A stretch of 64,000 nt of DNA from Prorocentrum cordatum (lineage: Eukaryota > Sar > Dinophyceae > Prorocentrales > Prorocentraceae), in NCBI GenBank assembly GCA_963575745.1, contig CAUYUJ010015306.1:69501-133500 (forward strand). Reading direction: 5' to 3'. Positions 11,008 through 22,829 of the stretch are shown piece after piece. Under the pieces are notes generated by a model, which was not told the origin of the DNA, did not search any database, and was given only the letters and a program-made list of their open reading frames with translations. A program made the position numbers and the translations under genes. Numbering within the stretch: position 1 is the first letter of the stretch; every line of letters begins with the position of its first letter.

Positions 11008-11815
11008 TGAGGCGGATGAGCAGCTTTGCTAATGTGAGATCTTCTTCGACGGGTCCTGTAGGCGCCGCGCCATTAATGAATCGAGCAGGGCAGGGCGCCA
11101 TAGCTCAGCATTATAGTTACAATACTATCACATGTAGTATGAGGGCCCCCCGTTGGGACAGGTTCCCCCAGACCTCCCAAAGCGGCCGAGTTTGGCAGTC
11201 TTGCTTACGGGTCGCTCTGCTTCCTGGGGCCCTCCACCGGGCGCAGCGACTGTCTCAATGCGGTCAAGGCTTTTCTCCATGCGAGAGCCATGCAACTCCC
11301 TCATAAAAGGCCCGATGCGGGACTCATGATTACTGCGCTTGGGTCCCGTCTTACCGCCCTTCACAAAGTGAAGGCCCGCGTTGCCGACTCCCCTGATTTA
11401 ACCCTTGATCGGCGTTTCCTCAACGAGGGGAACGACGAGGTTGACAGGGCTGCCAATCGTGGGGCTGCTCTCCATCCGCGCGGGTCCGAGGCTGAGCTGA
11501 GTCACGTTGACTGGCAGCTCAAAGTGGCCCATAACGTCTCTCGTCTCGCCGCCAGGTTTTTACCGTCTTGGCCCAAGCTCGACCTGGACGGGGTCGAAGA
11601 CGTGGCCCCTGCCGGAGCCGCGGTCCATCCTCTTCCGCTTGCCGAGCAGTGCCATCATGAGTGGATCTGGTGTGCCACGTTCTGGCGTCGCGCTTCCTGC
11701 CTCCGCTCTCGTCGCTCGGACCAGAAGCCTAAATGCGCGGGGCGTTCTGGTCAGCCGCCCGAAGCCCACCATTTTGGAGAGGGCACCAGATCACAGCCCT
11801 GCAGCGTTCCAATGC
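11008..11815 (+). pseudogene. LINE A ORF2, RNase H-like tail, broken
   Basis: The best segment is 11365-11790, with KVKARVADSPDLT, GNDEVDRAANRGAALHP and then VDWQLKVAHNVSRLAARFLP. The GN-(D/E)-x-(A/V)-D motif followed by an Ala-rich helix is the C-terminal Asp region of an RNase H fold, and the rest is the helical tail that follows it. Upstream pieces (11040-11300) are scattered over frames. Function is inferred from family pattern only. Confidence 0.5.
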
Positions 11816-14171
11816 CAGCATGCTGTATTTCTCGTTATTTCTCTCTTTTCTCTCTCTCTCTCTCTCTCTTTGTCCCTCACGCTCTCTCTCTCTCTCTCTC
11901 TTTCTCCCTCTCTCTCTCTATATATATATATATACTCCTGTCATTCTCCATACTATGTAGTCCTGCTCGCTCCTAAGCGCTTGCCTGATTTGTCCTCCTT
12001 GGTGAGCCAGTGAGAGAGAGAGAGGTGGAACTGGAGAGGAGGAGCACACATGACATGAATGCCACCATCTGCGATTGAATTCGCCACGTTGGGCAGGTAT
12101 TTTGACACCATCCGGACGTTTGGGGATGACGCCCTTGTGCACCAAGGGAAGGTGCAAGCGATTCTATCACAGCGGATGTGTCAGCACGTCTTGTTGTATT
12201 CATTTTGGCGAATGCAGGGAGCGCTGTGTGTGACATTCGTTTGGCGATCGGCAGCTAACGTGTTGGTTCGAGCAGGAAGCAACGCTTGAAGGCCAGTGAT
12301 GAGGAGTGTGTTGGTTTTGCACGTTTCCCGCCACAAGCGATGGGTCACGAAGCGAGGAATACAAAGTTTGAGATGCGTGCGATGTTTTCCCTACTTGCTC
12401 ACGCCACTTTCTGATGTAACCGTGTCACAGCTTTCATCATTAATTGCAGTCATCAGGGTTGTGCGAAGCTGGTCGATAGGTGAATGCGAATCACGAGTTG
12501 TGATCGCGTTCTGGAGGTGCGCGGCTTTTAGGATGTCGCAGGTCCCTGGATGAGTTCTCTGGTGCGCCACATGTACTGGAAAGGCGGTGCGGTCAGTTCG
12601 CCGACCCTGAGAAGACAACATTCTGGGCCCAAGGGGAAAGGGGACGGGGGCCAGCGTCTAACCGATCCCCATCCCCATCCCTACCCCCTTCGAGGCCCCC
12701 ACCGAATTACCCCCGCAGTTGGGGATACACTCCTCGAAACCGGAAGGGAACGGCCCATATCCCCATCTAGCGGGGTAAGTCGGTCAGTGGGGCCCAGGCC
12801 ACGCCGCTGGGGATGGGGATCGGTTAAACGATACTCAAATGCGAGGGCGAATGCAGAATGGTCTTCGGCCCATCCCGCCACTTCGTTTGGGTCTTGTTCC
12901 AGATGCCTCGGGTAAGTTGTTGGGGCTCTTGGGCTCCAGGGCAGGGGCCTCGGTGGCGCATTTTGATGCGTCGTGGGGCCTCTTGGGGGCTCCCTGAGGG
13001 TCTTGGGATCATGTTGGACGGGTTGGCTTCCAGCAGTGCGACAGCGGCGCACTTGTCAAGCCCCTCTGAGGTCCATGCTGGGGGCATATTGGGCCCCTCC
13101 TGGGGGCTCTTTGAGCGTTGATTCGGGGTTTCTTGAACTGTTTCAGATGCTCTTGCGCCCGAGGTGGCGGGAGAGTTGAATCCATGTAATGATCACAAAC
13201 CAACAACGTATGGGATTCAGCCAATTTGGGCCTCGTCGGCCAGCCACGCCTCCAAGATGGCCCGAGAGACTCCCACGAGCGCAAAAGGCTGTCAAGGTTG
13301 GCCCCGACAGGGGCTTAGTGTGGGCCTAGGTGGCCAAGTGATGTCCAAGCTGGGCCCAGGAACACCCGAGTCACTCCGGTGAGGCGGAGAGAGCAGGGCT
13401 AACCCACCCGGGACCCCCCTAGCCCCCTCAGGACCAGCTCTCAGGACCACCCCCCTTGGCGGAGAAGTGGTCGCAGGGAAGGTGCTCCCAATGGGCCGAC
13501 CGACTCATTTCGGATTGGCGAGCTCGGAGTGCCCCAGGTGGCCGCAGGCAAAGCGGGCAGAGTTTCGAATGGAGAAGCGTCTCCCAGGATCTCCGTGGGG
13601 CGAACACCGGAGGACTCCCCTCGCACACGCCGACAGGGTGGGCGAATTTCATGGTGCCGAGGAGCCGGAGGCGGGTGCAAGAGAATGAGAGACGAGAGGC
13701 TGGAGTCGGATCGAGAGGCTCATGCCGCTCTGGCAAGGCGCCCGCCAAGACTCCGCTGTTTTTCCACTCTTTGCTGGGGGACAACTTCACCTCCGACGCC
13801 ATCGCTCCGGGAGGCGTTCTGGCGTGCTCTTCTTTGTTCATACATGTTTTCGTCTTCCATTTTCTTTGGCTTTCAAGTTTGGATTCGACCACCGCTTCGA
13901 TGAGCGTGCTATCCATCCACATATCCATATCCGCTTGTTGCATCAGTGTTGAATCAGACCAGTCAGACTCCATCGCAGGTTGTGGTTCCCGATCTCATCT
14001 CGACCGTCCAGTTTGTTTGTGGATGGACCACTGATCATCTGACGGGCGGCTCGGCGCACAGCCACTACGGTCAGTTCGTTGAACTACAGCGGCAGCGGCG
14101 ACGACGACGACGCTGATGCTCTGGAGCCTTTCTTGGGGCTCTCTTGGGCCAGCCTGGTGGGTGCCTCTTGG
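11816..14171. other. Non-coding stretch with microsatellites and a weak phased array
   Basis: TC repeat followed by TA repeat at about 11836-11935. 12060-12550 appears unique. A degenerate CTTGG-type phased array lies at about 12905-13110. 13430-14090 has overlapping frames in several registers but no recognisable domain. Confidence 0.5.
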
Positions 14172-14425
14172 GCTCTGTTGGGGCTGGGGCCGCGGCTGGG
14201 GCCAGGGCAAGGGCCATGGCCGGGGCCGAGGCTGGGGCTGGGGCCACGGCCGGGGCTGGGGCCGGGGGCCAGGGGCCAGGGCCGGGGCCGGGGCGCCGGG
14301 GCCGGGACCCGGGCTGCAGCCCCCCATGGCCATGTCCGGGTCCAGGGCTGGGGCCGGAGGGGGGGCTGGGGCCGGGGCCGGAGCGGGGGTCGGGGCGCGG
14401 GGGGAAAGCGCATTTGGGTGGCGCC
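14172..14425 (+). repeat. GGGGCC/GGGGCT hexanucleotide-like G-rich minisatellite
   Basis: About 250 bp built of GGGGCT, GGGGCC and GGGCCA words at roughly 6-bp spacing, with at least four G-runs per 25 bases throughout. Gly/Ala/Arg frames on the plus strand and Pro-rich frames on the minus strand are by-products. Strong G-quadruplex potential is inferred from composition. A C-tract follows at about 14425-14440. Confidence 0.8.
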
Positions 14426-14440
14426 CCCCCCCCCCCCCCA

Positions 14441-15929
14441 GCGCGGGGAAGGGATCAAAGGGAAGGGGTGTCCCTTCGATTACACTAGGATGTTGTTCAA
14501 TTTTATTTTGGGCGGCGCGAATGAGGAAGAGGGCCCAGGCAAATGGAATAGAGGAGGACGGAGACGACGACTCCAACGGACAAGCCCGACTCGAACGGAA
14601 AAGCCCCGAACACACGCCGACAGGGTCGGCGGATTTCAGTGCACCTAAATTTGAGCAGTGGACGACGGGTGGCCGCCCGCCCGGATGGTTCTGACATCGC
14701 TTTGGGCACTGCAGAGTGCTCTCGTACTGGGTTTATGGAGGACAGTCTGCACAGGACTGCTAAGAACGTGAGGACACGTAGGGTAGGTTCGCGTCGTGTC
14801 GACAGGCGGCGACCTTGCCGTTGGCTTTCCACGTTGAACGCCGCCAGCGAGCCAGAATCGGCCGATGTTGAGCGATCTGACGTTTCGGAAACGGCCGATC
14901 GTTCAAGGTTGAATGATCCCCGCGGTGTCAGAAACCCATGTGCCGAAGTCGGCACGACACGAACCTGCCGTACTCTCGTATTTGGTTTTGTGGAGAGCAG
15001 TCTGCGCGGACTTGCAAAGCGCATTATGACACGTCTTGCCGAGCCCCAGGGGGGGGGGGGGGGGGCAAGGGTCAAAAATGGTTTTGTTTAACAATGTGGT
15101 GGTCTCATCATGTTTTTGTCTCTTTAACCTGTTTGAGATGTGTGTTGTTTTCTGATCGTCTTCAAGCTGTGTTATCAGCTTACTCTTGCTATTTCAAGGG
15201 GCTTGCGCCACTCCGCCGAGCCCCAGAAGAAGGGTGGAGTCCACGGTGGAGGCGTTGTGGGCTTTTTAGGATTATGTTGGAATGTTTGTGGGCATTTGGG
15301 GAGTCGTTTGGAGGTCTGGCTGGACCTCTCACAGGCAGTTTTGAAGTAACATGTTTTGAGGGAAGTTTGATGTGGGAACGCGAGCAGGGAACGCGGGGAA
15401 CTTGGGCAAGGCATGCCCGCACGCCCACGAAGCAAGCGCCATTGGGGAGTAGATTTCAGATCTGCATTGCTACGGCCAGTAAAAAGACGGATGCTACGAT
15501 TTTAACAGAAGTAGTGGTCCTAGAGGTCATGTGCGAGGTTTTGTGCGGGATGTCTTGTGTGGGCTCGTGTGTCGGACTCTGGGCGTCGATTCGCGTTCTC
15601 TTGCTTCGTTCTCCTGCGCACGTCGTCTTGTGCGCGACCAGTCTTCGCTCGACCACTGCTTCTGTTAGAAATTGTAGTGTTAATAATGCGAACTGGTAAC
15701 TAATGGTGTTGCAGCTAAAAGCACTAGCAATCAGACGATGGTGAACCACAATACGACCACTAAAACAAGTAGTTATCCTGCGATCGGGAAAGGATATACA
15801 CAAGCAGCTACCTGGTCTAATTCTCGCCACCGTGCCAGCTGGTCGTTCTTAGTGGCGACTGTTCTAGGGGGTACGGGAAGCCGACTCTGGTGACACATCG
15901 TGTCTCTAGCTGTTGGAAAGCCGTCATGA
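14441..15929. other. Non-coding stretch
   Basis: No gene recognised. Short repeated words occur (ACACGCCGACAGGGT.GGCG.ATTTCA at 13624-13650 and 14611-14637; GAACGTGAGGACACG; GTCGGCACGACACGAACC), and 15215-15400 is a T/G-rich degenerate stretch. Nothing supports translation. Confidence 0.45.
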
Positions 15930-16340
15930 AGATATGATGTGATTGTTGTGGTTGTGGTTGTGGCGGTTGTTGTTGTTGGTGGCGGTGGTGATTTTGTTGT
16001 TGCCAGTGTTGCTTGTGTTGTGGTTGGTGTTGTTGGTGTTGGTGGTGTTATTGTTGATGATGATGGTGATGATGATGATAATGTTATCGGTGCTGCTGCT
16101 GGTTGGTGTGGTGGTGGTGGTAGTGGTGGTGGTGATTGGGACGACGATGAAGTTGATGCTGGTGATGGTGACGATGATGATGAGTATGATGATGACGACG
16201 ATGGTGATGTTGTTGATGATGATGATGCTGATGGTAATGATGATGGGGAGGAGGAGGAGGAGGAGGAGGAGGAGGAGGAGAAGGAGATTGGATGAGGATG
16301 CCGACGACGACGACGGCGACGTTGATGATGCTGGTGCGGA
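15930..16340 (+). repeat. Mixed GTT/GGT/GAT trinucleotide tract
   Basis: TTG/TGG repeats grade into GAT/GAC and then a GGA run (16246-16287). Val/Asp-rich frames are artefacts. It borders the 460-bp satellite. Confidence 0.85.
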
Positions 16341-16360
16341 TGATGATTGTGGGTGGTTGT

Positions 16361-18122
16361 GGTCACTGCATTAAGCAAACAACCCTCGAGCAGAGCAACA
16401 CGCACCACGACCATGACGACGCCGACGACAACGACGACGACGACGACGGAAACGAGGCGCGCAGACGATCCGCACATAAGCACGGATTCGGGCAGGGGCG
16501 CACCCTGCAGGTTTGATTTTGCAGCACATCGTTGAGCGGTGCTGCAGCCTCCCCTGAGCACAGGCTCCCCCAGAGCATCAGCCAGACAAGTCGGGTTTGC
16601 ACCCTCGTGCCTTGCTGGACTCCTGGGCGCGTGTCGGCACCCTCTCACCCAGCATCGTCAGGGCCACCGACAAGGGAGAGGGCGGCGGAGGCCGACGCGT
16701 CCCTGAGCTAAGAAGCTCAAGCCGCCGCGGCTCAGAGATCCGGGACGACAGACAGACAGACACACGGACGGACAAACGGGAAGCCTGACGGCGTGCAACG
16801 CCTTGCAATCCAAGTGGGTGGTCATTGCCTTAGGGAAACAACTTCCGAGAAGAGCAACACGCATCACGACCATGACGACGCCGACGACAACGACGACGAC
16901 GACGGAAACGAGGCGCGCAGACGATCCGCACCGAAGCACGGATTCGGGCAGGGGCCCACCCTGCAGGTTCGGTTGAGCAGCGCATCCTTAAGCGGTGCTG
17001 CAGCCCCCCCTGAGCACAGGCTCCCCCAGAGCATCGGCCAGACAAGTCGGGTTTGCACCCCCATGCCTTGCTGAACTCCTGGGCGCGTTTCGGCACCCTC
17101 TCACCCAGCCTCGCCAGGGCCACCAACAAGGGAGAGGGCGGCGGTGGCCGACGCGTCCCTGAGCTAAGAAGCTCAAGCCGCCGCAGCTCAGAAAGCCGGG
17201 ACGACAGACAGACAGACAGACACACGGACGGACAAACGGAAAGCCAGACGGCGTGCAACGCCTGGCAATCCAAATGGGTGGTCATTGCGTTAGGGAAACA
17301 ACTCCCGAGCAGAGCAACACGCACCACGACCATGACGACGCCGACGGCAACGACGACGACGACGGAAACGAGGCGCGCAGACGATCCGCACCGAAGCACG
17401 GATTCGGGCAGGGGCCCACCCTGCAGGTTCGGTTGAGCAGCGCATCCTTAAGCGGTGCTGCAGCCCCCCCTGAGCACAGGCCCCCCCATATCATCAGCCA
17501 GACAAGTCGGGTTTGCACCCTCGTGCCTTGCTGAACTCCTGGGCGCGTTTCGGCACCCTCTCACCCAACATCGTCAACGCCACCGACAAGGGAGCGGGCG
17601 GCGGTGGCGGACGCGTCCCTGAGCTAAGAAGCTCAAGCCGCGCGGCTCAGAGAGCCGGGAAGACAGACAGACTGACAAACAAACGGCTGGTCAAACAGAA
17701 AGCCAGACGGCGTGCAACGCCTGGCAATCCAAGTGGGTGGTCATTGCCTTAGGGAAACAACTCCCGAGCAGAGCAACACGCACCACGACCATGACGACGC
17801 CGACGACAACGACGACGACGACGACGGAAACGAGGCGCGTAGACGATCCGCACCGAAGCACGGATTCGGGAAAGGGCCTACCCTGCAGGTTCGGTTAAAC
17901 AGCACATCGTTGAGCGGTGCTGCAGCTTCCCCTGCGCACAGGTTCCCCCGGAGCATCAGCCAGACCAGTCGGGTTTGCACCCTCATGCCTTGCTGGATTC
18001 TGGGCGCGTCTCGGCACCCTGTCACCCAGCCTCGTCAGGGCCACCGACAAGGGAGAGGGCGGCGGTGGCCGACGCGTCCCTGAGCCAAGAAGCTTAAAGC
18101 GCCGCGGTTCAGAGAGCCGGGA

Positions 18123-18178
<56 letters not shown>

Positions 18179-18305
18179 GGACGGACAAGCACAAAGCCAG
18201 GCGGCGTGCAATGCCTGGCAATCCAAGTGGGCGGTCATTGCCTTAGGGAAACAACTCCCGAGCAGAGCAACACGCACCACGACCATGACGACGCCGACGA
18301 CAACG
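16361..18305 (+). repeat. 460-bp tandem satellite, four copies plus a partial fifth
   Basis: Units begin with GTCA.TGC.TTA near 16361, 16821, 17281, 17740 and 18234, giving periods of 460, 460, 459 and 494 bp. The last is longer because its GACA tract expanded (about 18121-18175). Each unit contains a GAC microsatellite, CCTGCAGGTT, the small hairpin GAGCT-AAGA-AGCTC and a GACA tract. Units are nearly identical, so expansion is recent. Three consecutive units keep a plus-strand frame of 93-123 codons starting MQRLAIQ.GGHC; shared descent explains that without coding. Confidence 0.9.
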
Positions 18306-18720
18306 TCGGCGACGTTGGTGATGATGATGATGGCGATGGTGCTGCTGTCGTTGGCGATGATGATTATGATGATGAGTGGGGCAGGAAGTGGATGATGATA
18401 GTGATGCTGCTGATGCTGGTGATGGTCACGGTGATGGTGGTTATCTGATGATGGTGAGGATGAGGATGATGATGCTGATGTTGTTGGTGCTGACGATCGT
18501 GATGGTGATGGTGATGATGAGGAAGCCGACGAGTTGGATCGATGACGGTCATGCCGATGTGCAGGAGGAGGAGGAGGAGGAGGAGGAGGAGGAGGAGGAG
18601 GAGGAGGCTTACGATGAGGACGAGCATGGTGGTGGTGATAATGATGACGAGGGGTAGGCGGAGGATGAGGAGGAGGAGGAGGATGAGGAGGAGGAGGAGG
18701 AAGGTGAAGGCCCTCACAAT
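18306..18720 (+). repeat. GAT/GGT trinucleotide and GGA tract
   Basis: Mirror-like counterpart of the tract on the other side of the satellite: GATGATG words, then GGA at 18563-18607 and 18655-18700. The satellite seems to have expanded inside a longer trinucleotide region. Confidence 0.8.
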
Positions 18721-18784
18721 TGAAGAGCTCACAGGGAACTCGCTTGGGCCGTCATGAGGCTGAATTGGCCTCTTGTGAGGCAGT

Positions 18785-19015
18785 CTTGGGGGTCCCTTGG
18801 GGTCCGCTTACGCTTTCTTGGGGCTCACTTGGGCAGTCTTGGGGCCCCTGGCCATATGGTGGGTGTCGAGGGGCTGCACTGGGTCGTCGGCAGGCCTTCC
18901 TGGGCCGTCTTGGGTCCCACGGCAGGCTGTCTCTGGCCGTCTTGGGCCCGTCTTGGATGCCTCCTGGGCCGTCTTCGGGCCATCGCGGAGCCTTCTTGGA
19001 CCGTCTTGAGTCTTG
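18785..19015 (+). repeat. Phased CTTGG array
   Basis: CTTGG, CTTA or CCTGG units start at 18785, 18796, 18807, 18817, 18828, 18838 and 18848 (mean spacing 10.5 bp), and continue less perfectly to 19012. Confidence 0.75.
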
Positions 19016-19100
19016 AGCTGACGGAAGCCGGAAAAGGCGAGAATGCAACAACTTTTCGAACACCCAAGGGACATCAATGAATTTGTAATCGCTTTCTTAT

Positions 19101-19310
19101 TCACTGTTTTGCCGATCGGCGCGGGCCCTCGCACCCCCCCCCTATCCCCTTCCGTGGAGTAGATCTTGGCTGTTTGGGGGGCCTGTTTCGAGCAGGTAGA
19201 GTCTTTCCCAAAGATCGCACTGCTGCAAACAGTCGCATTAAGCAGAGGTCCGGAGCCAGACCCCCCCCCTCACCCCCCTGTCGCTCAATGTCGAAACGCC
19301 GAAAAAGAAA
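19101..19310 (+). repeat. Dispersed repeat R1, uninterrupted copy
   Basis: Shares TTTTGCCGAT.GGCGCGGGCCC, GTAGATC.TGGCTGTTT, AGCAGAGGTCCGGAGC.AGAC and GTCGCTCAATG..GAAACGCCGAA with 24154-24505. The 24-kb copy has a foldback insertion that is missing here, at the point CCCCCTG/TCGCTC (about 19280). Confidence 0.75.
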
Positions 19311-19339
19311 GTGTTCACATTTGTTTCGTCGGACCCTGT

Positions 19340-19460
19340 TGAAGGTCTGTCTTGAGGCCATCTTGGGCCGTCGTAGGGCCATCTTGGGCCGTCTTCGAGA
19401 CAAATTGGGCCATCCTGGTGTCCTTGGTGGTTGTCTGCATGGGTCATCTCGGAAGCTCGG
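19340..19460 (+). repeat. Phased CTTGG array, short
   Basis: Repeated (A/G)TCTTGGGCC words about 10-11 bp apart, as in the longer arrays; degenerate at both ends. Confidence 0.6.
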
Positions 19461-19860
19461 AGCACGGATCCATCGTTGTTTTACGAGGGATCGTAGCCTC
19501 GGGAGCGTGGAACCATAGCTTCTTACGAGGGATCGTGGCCTCGAGCGACTAGTAACAATAGTACTACGATTTCGAATGCGAAAAATAATATACATCATCG
19601 TAATTGCAATGAGAAGAATAAGGACAAGGGCGACGACGACAGCTGGCACAGGTTGGTGTCAGCAATGGTCATCGATTAAGTTGGCCAGCCCTGTGGCCAG
19701 GGGGGCGAGATGTGCATTGCTGGCGGCGACGACTTCGACGAGGACGACGCCGACGAGGAGGACGACGAGGGCGACCACGGCGACGACGACGAACTCGTTT
19801 CTGGCAGCCGGCATGCCGCCGGCGCTCGCGCGCACAGAGCCCGCGGCCCCCCGCGCGCCC

Positions 19861-20107
19861 AGGCGCTTGGTGGAACAAGTTTGGCCTGGGCGACAAGTTC
19901 TACTCCTACAAGCTCGAGTACGACGTGCCTCCACCGCGCCCTCGCGAGGGCGTGCCCCGCCTCTCGCGCCACTCGACGGGCGCGTGGCGTATCTCGGCGG
20001 GGCGGCGGCGTATCGGCGCGGGCGTGCGAGGCCGGATGCCCTCGGGCGGCCCGTCGGGACTCTCCGACGGGGGAGATCGTTCGGGGCGGGACGACTCCAC
20101 GGGGTGA
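19861..20107 (+). CDS. Possible exon or gene fragment, unrecognised
   Basis: In one frame the peptide FGLGDKFYSYKLEYDVPPPR is non-repetitive and every codon in its core ends in G or C (GAC AAG TTC TAC TCC TAC AAG CTC GAG TAC GAC GTG), the codon style of the other once-coding sequences here. The frame then becomes Arg/Gly-rich and stops at 20105-20107. A neighbouring frame carries a long acidic run (Asp/Glu) over 19722-19795, which could be an upstream exon in another phase. No family recognised; it may be chance in GC-rich DNA. Confidence 0.2.
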
Positions 20108-20817
20108 CAGAGCCCAGAGCCCGCGCCGCCACGGCACGAGACTGCCGTGCGCGTGTTCTGTCGCGTTCGGGGTCTGGCAGGTCCCGATCTTCAGGCTCCA
20201 ACAGCCACCGCCACCGCCAGTGTTGGTCCCAGGTCCGATTGGATGGAGCCCTGCCCCCTGTTGCCTTTCCATCTTCTCCCCGCTTCCTCCTCTTCACTGT
20301 CTGCCCCCCCCCCCCACCTTGCCCCTCCTCGTCGTGCGTCTCTTCCTTCTCTTCCGCATCCTCTTCCTCCTCTTCCTTCCAGAAGTTACTTCTGCTAGGA
20401 TTATCTGTCCCGCCTCCTCTGTCGAGGTTTGACAACTAACGCTGCCCGTTTGGTGCCTCCAGATGCCTCGTTCTGGAGGCCTCCGGGGACCTCACGGGAT
20501 CCATGGAGGACGGGCCGATGAGGATCCCCCTCTTCTTTCTCCTCTTCGACGACGTACGCTGTGGCCGAAAAAAAAAAACAGTTGCCTGCAGCAAACCCCG
20601 CCACCAGATTTGTGCAAGAGCGCAGTTGGACGGAGATCGTGTGTAGGAACAGCGCAATCCCGACGATTGGTCTAAATTGGGACGGGTCGCGAACGCGACC
20701 TAGTCTTAGTCCGCGCGGCAGAGGGGGAGGGCGAGTTCACGCCCCGCTGCACGTCAGCGAGCGGTCCGCACCGAGGCGGGTCGTGAACTAGACCTCATCA
20801 CCTCATCTTCGTTCCCG

Positions 20818-20915
20818 CGGTGGGGAGGAGAAGGAGGAGGATGAGGAGGAGGATGAGGAGGAGGAGAGAGAAAATGAAGACAGGGAGGAGGAGGAGGAGG
20901 AGGAGGAGGAGGTCT
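20818..20915 (+). repeat. GGA microsatellite
   Basis: GGA repeat with a few GAGA interruptions, directly in front of a phased CTTGG array. Confidence 0.85.
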
Positions 20916-20924
20916 CTGAAGGAC

Positions 20925-21460
20925 TCTCTTGAGGCTTCCTTGGTGCCTCCAGGGGGCCTCTTGGGGGCCTCTTGGGGTCCTCCTTGGGTGCTCTTGGGCG
21001 CCTGTTGGGGCCTCGTGGGCCGTCTTAGGGGGCTCTTCGGCCGTCTGACGTCGTGGCGGCCTCTCTGGGCCGCCTGGGTTGCCCTCTGGGAGCGCGTCAG
21101 GGCTGCTTTGCAAGGCTCTTAGGCGATCTTGGGGTCTTATTTAGCCGACTCGGGGCCTCCTTTGGGAGCCTGTTGAGCCGTCTTAGAGCTGTCTTGGAGG
21201 CCTCTTTGGCCATCTTGGGCGGTCACACGCTCAAACAGGCGAGAACCTCAAATGTTTCAAAAACACCCTTACGACGATCACTGGTTTTCGCCTCCTCGGG
21301 CTCTCCTGGAGGGCCTCTTGGACCCCTCTTGAGGCGTCTTCCCGACCTGTGGCCTGTTTTGGGAGCCTTTTGAGCCGTTTTGGGCCATCTTGGGCCGTCT
21401 GGGTGTCATCTGCCGCTTTGGAAGTCGTCTTGGAGGCCATCTTGGCCGTCTGGAGGCCGA
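20925..21460 (+). repeat. Phased CTTGG array, long
   Basis: Two blocks (20928-21215 and 21317-21455) separated by a non-repeated segment. In the second block CTTGG-type units start at 21317, 21328, 21338, 21347, 21358, 21367, 21378, 21389, 21399, 21410, 21417, 21429, 21441 and 21450, a mean of about 10.2 bp. Confidence 0.75.
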
Positions 21461-22509
21461 AGAGAGCGCCAGTGAGCATGTTCAAGAGGGATGGTGCGCG
21501 GACGCCGCGCGGGGGCCAATGGGGGGGGGCCTTGGAATACACTTGCAAGCCTCCCATGCAACAACCGAGCATTCTAACACGCCCAGTCCGTGTAGGCACG
21601 GGGGCGGATAAGGAGGGAGTTTCCCCTCATCGCCTATCTCTCTTGGCCCATGTATATCGACCCAGGACGTCATTTTGAACAGGAGCCGCCCTACATCTGT
21701 GTCACTGCTGCACACCTGTTCTGTAACATCGGAACTTATGATCTGAGGACGATTCAAGCGAGAGCCGCATGAACACAGCACTTGTGCCTCTTTCCCTGGA
21801 AGGGGGTTCTTGTGGAACGAATGCGTGTGGTGCCATGGCGAGTCGCATTTTGAAGACACAGGCCCTTCATCCTTGTTCCTCCTGGACAGTTTAAGCTGTT
21901 GATGTGATCGGCGCCAAGCGAGACCAGTTGTTTTACGCATGCGCACGGCGTTAAGGTGAGAGCCGCATTTTGAAAGCCCGCGGCCCTCCATCCATGTAGC
22001 TGTTGGAAGGTGAAACCAACTAATAATGCACGCGGCGCGGCGGCGAGAGCCGCATTTTTTCATGTGGGCGGCGCGATGGCGAGAGCCGCTTGTTGAAAAC
22101 GGCTGGTCCCACACCCGTGCAGTCGATTGAATTTTTCTGGTTCAGGATAGCACGTGTTTGGCATCTTGGATTCTTATACTCTCAGCGTGCGAACTGTATG
22201 GCTCGAATGATCCGTGTTGCAAAGCAATGTGATGCAATCTATGTATGGTGCAGCCATGTGTTGTGTGGTGCATCCATGATGTTGCAAGCTCTGCGCTGCA
22301 AGCTGGGTGCAGTGTAAAGCTGCGTAAGCCATGAGGTGCACGCGATGCTGTGTCAGGCAGGAGCTATAAGCAGAGCTACATACGCTACGGAACGCACGCG
22401 ATGTAATGCAAGCAGCGCGAGGCGCCCACGAGGCGCCCGCGGTAGCAGCCCACCAGGCGAAACATCGGCAGACCTGCACAACACGTGACCGTTTTTCATT
22501 ATTCACGCT
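21461..22509. other. Non-coding stretch
   Basis: A recurring phrase GGCGAGAGCCGCAT.TT appears near 21953, 22042 and 22076, and related GAGCCGCAT words near 21762, suggesting an old degenerate tandem repeat of irregular period. 22190-22450 has many TGCAAGC.. words. No gene seen. Confidence 0.45.
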
Positions 22510-22760
22510 TCGCGTATCCGCACCAGTCGTTGCGCAGTTCGCCTGTGAGCGCGCCCTATTTGAGATCGTGGCATGCTGCTTTGCGATCTTCTGACGGCGT
22601 GCGGTCGTTCCGTATCGGTCGCGAACAAAAAAGTATCCCCACCAGCGTTGCATTGACGCTTCATTCTGACGGCGCCCGGCGTCTTCCGGTGCGCTTGCGA
22701 TCAAAAAGTATCCTCACCAGCCCATTCAGAAGCCTTGCCCACGAGAGCTGACGGGAAATG
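22510..22760 (+). repeat. TATCCCCACCAG leader repeat
   Basis: GTATCC.CACCAG occurs at 22514, 22633 and 22708. The last copy is followed by CCCATTCAGA...GCCCACGAGAGCTGACGGG, which also precedes the array at 25.2 kb; a related version precedes the one at 53.5 kb. The three leader copies are 119 and 75 bp apart. Confidence 0.65.
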
Positions 22761-22829
22761 GGACGAAGGGACACATCTAGGGAAACAAAGCGAGCAACCA
22801 GGATGAACCGAGAGATCTCTGGGAGCAAG

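Larger units (their letters stand above)
6321..11815 (+). mobile_element. LINE A: decayed non-LTR retrotransposon
   Basis: An ordered but broken LINE. It has ORF1 with an N-terminal Cys cluster and a coiled coil, then an ORF2 with AP-type endonuclease, reverse transcriptase, a Cys cluster and an RNase H-like tail. Every module is collinear on the plus strand, but the reading frame changes many times and key residues are lost, so it cannot be active. The 3' end is placed just before a TC/TA microsatellite at about 11836-11935. Boundaries are approximate and no target duplication was found. Confidence 0.8.

Noticed and set aside
16361-18305. Possible CRISPR array or ribosomal spacer
   Set aside because: The repeat unit is 460 bp with no short repeat/spacer alternation, and no rRNA sequence is recognisable.
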